DNA of 10,035 bases from Trebouxia sp. TZW2008. Lineage: Eukaryota; Chlorophyta; Trebouxiophyceae; Trebouxiales; Trebouxiaceae. Below the pieces are notes generated by a model. That model searched no databases, was not told the DNA's origin, and worked only from the letters and a program-made list of their open reading frames with translations. The translations under genes and the position numbers were made by a program. The first letter of the stretch is position 1, and every line of letters begins with the position of its first letter. Of this stretch, positions 1-6,537 are shown one piece after another. The stretch is taken from assembly GCA_002118135.1 (NCBI GenBank), contig BDIU01000321.1, positions 1-10,035 on the forward strand, in the 5' to 3' direction.

Positions 1-270
1 AGCAGTCAATCGCCCATCTGCATCCACCTCAATGCTGAAGCACTCTTTCAGCAAGGCTGCCTTGTCTTGCAGAAGCTGCTGAATCAAGGGGGCAACCTCT
101 TCTTTGGATCCATCTATCTCCTGAAAAGCAATGAAAGCAGTTATTTGCCCCTTTGTGTTCACCTCAATGCTGAAGCAGTCTTTCAGCAGGGCTGCCTTGT
201 CTTGCGGGAGCTGCTGAATCAGGGGAGCAAGCTCCTCCTTGAACCCATCTATCTTTTGAAGGACACAGAT
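1..270 (-). repeat. 135-nt (45-codon) direct tandem repeat inside MLH1 exon 15
   Basis: Positions 1-135 and 136-270 align without gaps at an offset of 135. In the 120 columns I compared (1-120 against 136-255) about 100 bases are identical. The two encoded copies start [15 protein letters not shown] and [15 protein letters not shown] and share about 30 of 39 residues; most differences are conservative. The unit also contains the splice acceptor region (ttcaggag against ttcaaaag on the minus strand), so the repeat covers an intron end plus exon start. The left copy is cut by the window edge, so the full extent is not known. Confidence 0.9.
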
Positions 271-1236
271 TTTTGGCATTCCACCAGATTTGAGAAAAGA
301 ACCAGCACCACACATGTTGGCTATATGGCAGAAAGCACATCCACAATATCAAAAACACAAGAAACTGACTGCAATGACAGCTTGCTGATACCCCTCTCCT
401 TCTGGCGGTTCTAGAGCCTTGTCCAGCAAAACCGCCCCTCATTCATATCTTAAGTTACCATGCATGATAAGTTTGTGAGCATCAACATAGCACAGCACAG
501 CAGACAAAGACTCATTTTCAGACTGATGTTGCGAACAATCTGGGCATGCTATGAACAAGCTTTGGCAACCAATGTTGGGTGCAGCCATGATGAAGGGGAC
601 AGTTTATGACAGAATTATGGATAAAGACGCAAGCGAACTGAAGGCTTACTCTCCAGGCGCCAGCATCTTCTTCTAGCTCCACTGCCACCATGGCCAGGTC
701 AGCAATCTTGGCAGCTCCTGTGATCCTGATGCTGCTTAGGTTCTCAAAGCGCCGTAGTGCCTGTAGGCATCCAGATTTAATGCAGCTGACTTAGGCCAAA
801 GTTGTAGTGGAAGACTGTCACAGCAGACCAGCAACAAAAGAAGGTGAGATCTTCTCACTAGAGTCTTGAGTGTTGACACTGCTGTCCTTGACCAAGCCAG
901 ATATGAAAGATAATGCTGTTGCATAGCTGCCGCTATACAAAGACAGGCTGGGGCTGTTCTGTTGTGAACCTGAAGGCAGGACGCTACATGCATACACAGC
1001 CTTGCAGGCAGTAAATACGCAAGATTACCCATGCCAACCTGGGCTGATCAGAAACTGCAGCGTACCAGACACTTTGCAACAGCGGTTCAACAGCACGCAA
1101 AGTACCTGCTGATAAAACATATCTCTGGAGAGGTTTGCCACATCCAGTAGGTACAGGCGAGTGCCATGCTGCAGCAGGGCCAGTGTCTCATCTGCCATGC
1201 CTACGTATGTATGCTTGCGGAGCACATCTGACAGGC
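1..1236 (-). other. MLH1: MLH1 exons 13-15: C-terminal heterodimerisation domain
   Basis: Exon 13 (1236-1106) reads [16 protein letters not shown], then [18 protein letters not shown], matching the MLH1 C-terminal domain that binds PMS-type partners. Exon 14 (760-650) continues [10 protein letters not shown] and [15 protein letters not shown], aligning without gaps to the family through the FYQ...DLAM region. Exon 15 is open from 252 to the window edge and encodes [19 protein letters not shown], then CFSIEV, with a second near-identical copy directly after it. Its acceptor could be at 253 (ccttcaaaag) or at 121 (ttgcttttcag); both keep frame. Intron 12 is 647 nt, intron 13 is 345 nt and intron 14 is 397 nt (or 529 nt with the second acceptor). 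Apart from the decoy exon start and a hairpin in intron 12, I see nothing further in them. Confidence 0.9.
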
Positions 1237-3707
1237 CTGCACCAGCAGTACACTAAGCTTGAAACACTCTGCCTGTAGGTTGCTAGCAAAAACATGCTTT
1301 TGGTGTTGCAAGCATGTTCTAATAGTCACGCTTGCGCAGCACATCTGACAGGCCTGCATCAGCAACACAGCAGGGTCAGAAGGCATAGTCCATGTGTTTC
1401 TGCCAGGAGTGTCTTCCCCGGGTTGCAGACACGGGAAGACAGTCATGCCTGAGTAATGTGTATGACTGGTGGCATCATATCTCTTGACGCTTGGCTGCAC
1501 ATTGTAAATGCGACCCTGTGGTCGTGCTCTACCATGTCACACAATGTGCTGCTCAGCATCTCAGCATCTGATTCATGACCAGAGCACTTTGCAAGCGGCA
1601 CGGCGTGTATAGAGGCCAGCCCTACTGTATTCAGCATGTTAAGTGAATGGCAAATCTGCTGCGCGCTGCACCTCAGTGAAATCTCTGATTTGTGCTTACA
1701 AACAGTTTGTGTTTGGCGACCGCACTGTACTGACTTATATGCTACAGTGTGTGCTTCTCTACACGGGTTATGCAGAGAGAGAAGGGCAAGCCTCTGCCGT
1801 TGGGATCACAGGACCTTCAGTGAGTAGAACCAGCCTGGTGTTGGTGATGCATGGGTATTGCACGAAGATGAAGAGCATTGTACCGCTGTGAGTGTCCTGC
1901 TCCACCTCCTCTAATAGCTCTCTAATGCTGGTCAGGTCAGAGGGCTTGTCAGGGTTCTGCCGCTGCCGTACTTGCCTTAACTGGCTGGCCCTCTCTTCCC
2001 AGCCTTCTGCTTCTTCTAGTACACCCTCCTCGCGCCCACGCACCAGTCCCCTACAAGATCAGCAGATTTGCAGATATGTTGCTATGGGCATCATCTTGAA
2101 CATGCAGAATGACAGCATGTGTGTTGACTTTGCTCGACAGGGCAGAATGTCCAGCGCTGATGTTGGCTGCATATGATGTGAGTCAAGCGCAGGCAGCGCA
2201 TTGACTGAGCAGACATTTGGTGGCGACAAGGTATCGACAAACTGCAAGAGGTGTTGAGCACCGGCAGCACTACAAACAAGCTCTTTGCAACTGGGACCTG
2301 CTAAGCAACAATGATCAGCTGGCTTGCCTGGTAGGACCTCTTCTGCGCACAAGAGTGCTTGAAATGACAGTGAGCTGTACAGCAGCACTGCCATACACTT
2401 CCATACATCTACAACAGGCCCTTGGAAAGTTTGGCCTACTGTCAAACGGCAGATCAGCAAGTTCCATTTGCTGACAAAAAACAGATTGGCTTTCTTGCCT
2501 GTTAGCACCCTTTCTGCGCACAGGGCCTCCAGCCAATGCTGCATGGGCTGCAGCCTGGGCAGCTAGGTTTGGGGCAGGGCTGCTGGAATCTGGCCTGCCC
2601 TGAAGAGCATTGTGGGCAGGACCGGGTGTGCCATGGCTAGGGGATGCTTGTGACGGCTGAAGAAAAGTGTGCAGAGTCTTGGTGCGACTGCAGACAGGAC
2701 AGAATATCAGGACAGAGTATCAGGACAATAATGAGCATGTCCATTGAGTCCAGCTTGAGCGTGGATGCAGAAAGCAACAGCAAAAGAGACATGGCCATCG
2801 AGCCGTTCCTTTGTGAAGTCTGACCACGCATGCAGAGACCTGAGCAACCACAGAGAAGCAAGAGGCAGCAAGTCAAATGCTTGCATGCCGCTGTATCCTG
2901 CAGTAGCTTCTAAGCACATCTAGTACAGAAGCAGGTTGCATTCATCCCTCTCCACTTAGGCAGTGAAGCCATGCAATCAGCTACCACAAGTACTGAAGCA
3001 GTGCATGCTGCCTGGGCTCACCTGTCTGTTCTGACCAGCTTGTGCTCTGCAACTGCCTTGCCTCTCTGGGAAGCAGCCTCAATGGCAGCAGGTGACTGAA
3101 TGTCCTGCAAAGCTGGTGCACCCGGGAGAATGGTCTGAGTGTATGTCCGCCTGCATGTTGCATCCTGCTGTCTGATCACGACACATCAACTAGTTGTTGC
3201 TGAGTTCACAGCACGCCCTGAGTTCCACATAGGCGACATTAGCGAACAGACAGCAACCAACAGGAGGATGAGTATTCATAAAGCACTCCTACAGCTACCG
3301 CTTGTAGCCCGAGGCAGGCATGACTGCTTACGCTGCTTCTGGATGAGCACAGGACCAACAACGAGATGATGTATGCAGTGCAGCTGCATGTGCGCAACTG
3401 CGGTTGAGGAGTCTAAATGTAGGTGGTAAGCGAGCTGCCCCAACAGCAATGTTCCATAAAGATAAAGAGCTTCATCGATGTGCCAGCAGACTTGCGCATA
3501 CTTGTCATTGGATGTGAGGAGTGTCTCTTCAATTGCCCCTCTGATAGCTTCCAGTAGCTCATCTTGGTGAAGGAAGCCCACCTCTCGCTTTGTCGGGTGC
3601 AGATTGACATCCACATGGCTTCCAGGCATTGTCAAGTCCTGCAAATGTATCACAATGCTTGTTGTTGTTGCTGTTGTTGCTGTCGCTGCTGTCGCTGCTG
3701 TCGCTGC

Positions 3708-3760
<53 letters not shown>

Positions 3761-5840
3761 TCATAATCAAACATTGCCTCAGCTACAATAACGCCTGCAA
3801 TGTTGATCTTTGATGGTGGTTGTGACAGGTGTGAAAACGCTTCAATGCCACAGCTCCAATTGCGCCTGTGATGCTGCCGCTGCAGGTCATGCGGGGCAAT
3901 AGTGGCGCTCTGATCAAGCCAGGTCTTGTGAACTCTGCTCAAACGGAAAGCTGTGCCAAAAGTGAGCGCAAGCGTGACCAGCAAGTCCGTTTGATGGCTA
4001 AATAAATATGCAAGCAGAGCTAGAAATCTTGCAGCAGCAGCCCTGTTGAGCAGCATTGGCAGATGACGGCAGACAGAGGACCCACCAGGAAAATCCAGGG
4101 CTTGGATGCTTTGGGGAGGATAGCAGCATAGGTTGCTTCAATGGCTCGCTTGAGCGGGCTGCAGTCAACTGGTCTGCCATTGATGAAGAGCACAAGCACA
4201 GTCTTCTTGCTGCTGTAGTCAGCATTTGAGACAAACCCCTGTACGAACCAAATTGAAGAATGAGCAGACAAGTCAGCTTGGCATGCATATAAGACAGGTT
4301 GTGACCGCGCAGGCTGACATGCCCATTGGGCAAAGGCATTGTGTACCAAGGACTTTTCATCTCAGCTGTATCCAGTGCTTGCTGCATGTTTTGAGGCTGA
4401 ACTAAACATGTGGAGCAGCTCTGAGTTGGAGGTCTGAAACCTGAGCAAAAAAGCATGGCTTCTCCGAGTCCTCTGCACTTGGTTTCTCTGACCCTGAAAC
4501 CATGCGCTGCTGGAAGGGTAGAAGGCATCTGGCCACTGCAGGCCCATACACTGCCCTGCACAACAATGTCGAGACTGCTTGCAGTTGTCTGAATCATGCA
4601 CAACGCTTTTGTTAGAGTGAAATTGAGGTGACCTCTTGTCATGGATCAGGTGCTGCTGGCAACAGGCTTGCATGGTTATGCGGCCAGTTGCCAACAAAGT
4701 TCATGCGCATGTCTTGACCAAAAACAATCATGGCAGGCACAAATGGTGACACCTGCCTTCCTCATGTCACAGGCTAGTCTGATGCAAATGCCAATACTTC
4801 AGCTACATCCGGAGTTGACTTACCTGATGTTGTCAACTCTTGATGCTCCTGCAAGGGTATGGATGTCTGCACGCGCTTCACCCTGTGCATTCAAGCTCAA
4901 GCTCATTCCTGCAACTTTGCATTTGGTTTCCCATTGTTTTGAGACAACAGCAGAGCATGCACCTGACGCTTACAGCTGAAGGCAACTCCTGCTTTGTAAA
5001 CAGCGTAGCGGCTCACAATATCCAGAATGCGAGCAAACTCATCACTGCTGCTCTTGAGTGCCTGCAAGCACTCAAGGGTATGACACAAATATCAACTTTG
5101 TGTGCTGCAGTTCCATGGTGATTGATTGAAATAGCACCTGTTTTCTGGTGTTGACATTGTAAAACAGGTCTTCTACAAGCAAAGTTGTACCCTGCACTGA
5201 TGCACAGGGTTTTGGGCCTGCTGCATCCATCACGCCATCTCTGCACGCAAGATTTGGTTTCTTTAGCAACTCATGCAAAGTTCCAAGCCGTTTAAGCATC
5301 TGCAGTACCTGTATGACACTCTGTAGCCATGTGGAGAGCCTGATGTCATTGTGGTGACTGTCAAGTGTGCTACAAATGAGATCGATGCTAGTGCTTCTCC
5401 TCTAAATCCCAAGGTGTTGATGTTCTGGAGATCCTCAAACTGTTGTAGCTTTGAAGTGGCGTGCCTCACGCAAAGTAAAGGCAGATCCACCTTCTGCAAT
5501 ACAATGCTTGTGAGCAAGCTGAAAACATTGTTGTAGTTGCAGGATTCCAAAGCCTACTTGTATGCCAGATCCGTTGTCTTGAATCTGCAGTAGCTTGTTA
5601 CCACCTTCCTTCACAGTTATATTGATCTGTGTTGCCCCTGCAGGCATGCATACGCAACACATAGTCAGAAGTGAATTCCATTGATGAGCAGGATGACCTA
5701 AAATAATCCTTCAGCTTACCAGCATCTATGCTGTTTTCCAGCATCTCTTTTAACGCTGACACAGGACGCTGGACCACCTCGCCAGCTGCGATCCGGTTGA
5801 TCACATGCTCCTCTAGTTGGCGTATGTGGGGTTCACCCAT
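1..5840 (-). CDS. MLH1: DNA mismatch repair protein MLH1 (MutL homolog), 15 exons visible, 3' end cut off by the window
   Basis: MLH1 pairs with PMS1/PMS2-type partners (MutL-alpha) in the nucleus, where it acts after MutS-family mismatch recognition; it also functions in meiotic crossing-over with MLH3. Read on the minus strand, exons are 5840-5720, 5637-5558, 5493-5309, 5240-5138, 5061-4963, 4882-4824, 4555-4441, 4238-4086, 3638-3502, 3150-3022, 2687-~2397, 2050-1884, 1236-1106, 760-650 and 252-1. Splice phases agree at every junction, all with GT/AG ends. The exon 11/12 junction and the exon 15 start are the uncertain ones. The product is about 711 residues to the window edge. It has an N-terminal GHKL ATPase, the transducer domain with HPTKREV, a low-complexity linker opened by VRTD, and an MLH1-type C-terminal domain. 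The start is fixed by an in-frame TGA 12 nt upstream. The conserved MLH1 C-terminus (ending FERC in relatives) would lie outside. MLH1 rather than PMS1/MLH3 is supported by both the N- and C-terminal domain sequence. Confidence 0.96.
1291..1318. repeat. 9-bp inverted repeat in MLH1 intron 12
   Basis: AACATGCTT (1291-1299) and AAGCATGTT (1310-1318) are perfect reverse complements with a 10-nt loop. It lies between the true exon 13 acceptor and the decoy copy and directly abuts the decoy's TAG. No function can be assigned; it is AT-rich and could be chance. Confidence 0.5.
1319..1370 (-). pseudogene. decayed second copy of the exon 13 acceptor and exon start in MLH1 intron 12
   Basis: This segment repeats 1202-1253 at an offset of 117 nt, with the similarity strongest over roughly 1211-1253 against 1328-1370. 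On the minus strand it has an intact-looking acceptor (gttgctgatgcag, ending at 1354). The same reading frame follows as real exon 13, GLSDVLRK, and then RDY and a TAG at 1321-1319. It is therefore a partial exon duplicate that no longer encodes the domain. If used, it would end translation early. Confidence 0.75.
1884..2687 (-). other. MLH1: MLH1 exons 11-12: variable linker
   Basis: Exon 11 starts at 2687 and restores the family motif across the junction as [16 protein letters not shown], followed by a Ser/Pro/Ala/Gln-rich stretch typical of the unstructured MLH1 linker. Its end is uncertain. A GT donor at 2396 (GAAGT|gtatgg) has the phase needed by the exon 12 acceptor at 2051 (tgatcttgtag). 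An alternative pair of matching phase is the donor at 2508 with an acceptor at 2016. Exon 12 (2050-1884) encodes an acidic/Gln-rich helix and then [20 protein letters not shown], the conserved start of the C-terminal domain. It ends AGCG|gtacaa in phase 1. The intervening sequence contains a second copy of part of exon 11, listed separately. Confidence 0.75.
2290..2525 (-). repeat. imperfect tandem copy of an exon 11 segment, offset 171 nt
   Basis: Minus-strand sequence around 2520-2450 (GTGCGCAGAAAGGGTGCTAA and onward to the CAGGCAAG region) recurs around 2350-2280 as GTGCGCAGAAGAGGTCCTAC with the same CAGGCAAG. The offset of 171 nt is 57 codons, so both copies are in the same frame. They read VRRKGANRQ and VRRRGPTRQ. 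The second copy then meets a TGA. It lies after the donor I prefer for exon 11, so it is probably now intronic. Confidence 0.65.
2688..2726 (-). repeat. three tandem 13-nt units forming the end of MLH1 intron 10
   Basis: Read on the minus strand, the last 39 nt of intron 10 are GTCCTGATACTCT, GTCCTGATATTCT and GTCCTGTCTGCAG. The first two differ at one base. The third is the acceptor itself. CTGAT fits the loose eukaryotic branch-point consensus CTRAY, so the repeat duplicates a possible branch site. Branch function is inferred. Confidence 0.8.
3022..4238 (-). other. MLH1: MLH1 exons 8-10: transducer domain and start of linker
   Basis: Exon 8 (4238-4086) encodes 51 residues beginning [13 protein letters not shown] and including [13 protein letters not shown] and [11 protein letters not shown], the highly conserved core of the ribosomal-S5-like transducer domain. 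Exon 9 (3638-3502) carries [15 protein letters not shown]; the Lys of HPTK (about residue 322) is the conserved lysine that contacts the ATP gamma-phosphate in MutL proteins. Exon 10 (3150-3022) reads [11 protein letters not shown] and ends HKLVRTD, the conserved entry to the linker. Joins are phase 0 (exons 8/9), AA|G (9/10) and AG|T (10/11). Introns 8, 9 and 10 are 447, 351 and 334 nt. Apart from the trinucleotide tract and the 13-nt repeat listed separately, I see nothing functional in them. Confidence 0.92.
3659..3759 (+). repeat. trinucleotide microsatellite, (GTT)17 plus interrupted GTT/GCT/GTC units, in MLH1 intron 8
   Basis: Positions 3709-3759 are 17 uninterrupted GTT units; 3659-3708 is a mixed GTT/GCT/GTC run that includes about three copies of a 9-nt GTCGCTGCT unit. 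In the MLH1 transcript this reads (AAC)17 followed by AGC/GAC units and ends about 20 nt before the exon 9 acceptor at 3639. It generates long Asn/Ser or Val/Cys reading frames that are artefacts of the repeat. Such tracts are length-unstable by slippage, so the allele length may vary between strains. Confidence 0.95.
4441..5840 (-). other. MLH1: MLH1 exons 1-7: GHKL ATPase domain
   Basis: These exons encode residues 1 to about 254. The start [11 protein letters not shown] leads straight into the MutL signature NRIAAGEV. Motif I contains KEMLEN, where Glu32 is the expected catalytic base and Asn36 the Mg-binding Asn. Motif II is IQDNGSGI (about 59-66), motif III is [11 protein letters not shown] (about 95-105), and the last ATP-lid motif is [13 protein letters not shown] (about 145-157). 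No key residue is missing, so the ATPase looks active. Introns 1-5 are very short (82, 64, 68, 76 and 80 nt) with strong junctions such as CTG|gtaagc and ATCAG|gtaagt. Intron 6 is 268 nt. Exon 7 resumes at 4555 with [11 protein letters not shown], matching the R-S-V-Y-G step of plant MLH1, and continues to CFFAQ before the GFVSNA of exon 8. Confidence 0.93.
5053..5076. repeat. 9-bp inverted repeat spanning the MLH1 exon 5 acceptor
   Basis: CTTGAGTGC (5053-5061) and GCACTCAAG (5068-5076) are perfect reverse complements around a 6-nt loop. On the minus strand one arm lies at the end of intron 4 and the other is the first nine bases of exon 5 (codons for Ala-Leu-Lys). The acceptor AG sits in the loop. 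A role in splicing is only a possibility. Confidence 0.7.
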
Positions 5841-6537
5841 GACTGTGACCGCTCAACGCGCCGAATGAACCATGTCGCCCAAAGTGCTGTCGCTGAAATG
5901 TAGAAGGGCAGCGCCCACACGCTCAAACTTTAGGTGCACTGTGCCAGATGCATGTGAATGCAAATGCTGCCTTTTGAACAGCATCTGCTGGCAGGACAGG
6001 GCAAGTATTGAGCCAATAAGCAAGTGTGCATATTGCTTCTCTTCGGCACTTTACTGCTTGTTTTGTGAGATAGTGATGCCAGTACCTAGGCTTTGCATTG
6101 AGGTGTTCCCACATCATAAAGGGCCCTTGACTTGTACAGGTGATTTGCAGCATTTTCAACATGCATGTCTTGAATAATACCATGCAGTGGGCAGGTCATT
6201 GCAACAGTTGCCAAGCAGCTGTGATTTGATTGTAAAATCTAATAGCACATCCAACCTACTGATGCATGAGGCCTGTGCAATACGTGAAGGGTTTTATTGC
6301 TGTCTCTGTCAATGAAATCATGTACTCTCTCAACACAAATACAAACTCCAACAAACTGACACAGGTACAACTTGCTTTCTGTAGTAAGCCATGTCTTGCT
6401 TCTACCAGCATGTCTACAACCCGGACAACAAACTGAACAATGAGCATACTCGCGTGGCATAGGCGTTGTTCAATCCAAATGCACAGGTCTAGCACAGCTC
6501 AAGCAGTTGCATTGGATAGTCAGCAACAACGCCAAGC
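5841..6537. other. intergenic region between the Armadillo gene 3' end and MLH1 5' end
   Basis: Both flanking genes are on the minus strand, so these 697 nt should hold the end of the Armadillo transcript and the MLH1 promoter and leader. The open frames here (for example 5872-6177 plus and 6256-6495 minus) have no recognisable domain, no plausible start context and a biased Cys/His/Met composition. I therefore do not call genes. I found no TGTAA, the usual green-algal poly(A) signal, on the minus strand downstream of the Armadillo stop. I see no tRNA-like or repeat structure. Confidence 0.6.
5853..5873 (-). promoter_or_regulatory. short upstream ORF in the MLH1 leader
   Basis: An ATG at 5873 opens a six-codon frame (MVHSAR) closed by TGA at 5855-5853, in the same frame as the MLH1 ATG and ending 12 nt before it. 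It fixes the MLH1 start, because nothing upstream can read through. It would act as an upstream ORF only if transcription begins beyond 5873, which cannot be told from sequence. A good acceptor-like string (cccttctacatttcag, ending at 5893) further upstream hints that the leader may also be spliced. Confidence 0.4.

Noticed and set aside
121..162. A 42-nt mini-intron between the two copies in exon 15 (GAG|gtgaac to ttttcag)
   Set aside because: It is shorter than any other intron here (minimum 64 nt); it is in frame and cannot be excluded, but reading through or using the 121 acceptor is simpler.
2059..2544. 161-residue minus-strand reading frame
   Set aside because: It is out of frame with exon 11, has no domain, and crosses the duplicated segment and intron; repeats within it simply reflect the DNA duplication.
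3559..4056. Asn/Ser-rich, Thr-rich and poly-Val/poly-Cys reading frames over the trinucleotide tract
   Set aside because: They are translations of the (GTT)n/(AAC)n microsatellite in MLH1 intron 8 and overlap exon 9 in the wrong frame.
4640..4770. Reading frame with [10 protein letters not shown], first taken as the start of exon 7
   Set aside because: It needs a poor acceptor and adds residues; the frame at 4555 ([11 protein letters not shown]) fits both phase and the family far better, so this stretch is intron 6.
5855..5868. E2F-like site (TTCGGCGC) in the MLH1 leader
   Set aside because: It differs by one base from the consensus and is a single occurrence; too weak to call.
5872..6495. 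Open frames of 73-101 codons in the Armadillo-MLH1 gap
   Set aside because: Their composition is rich in Cys/His/Met with no motif, they overlap on both strands, and there is no splice-consistent extension.
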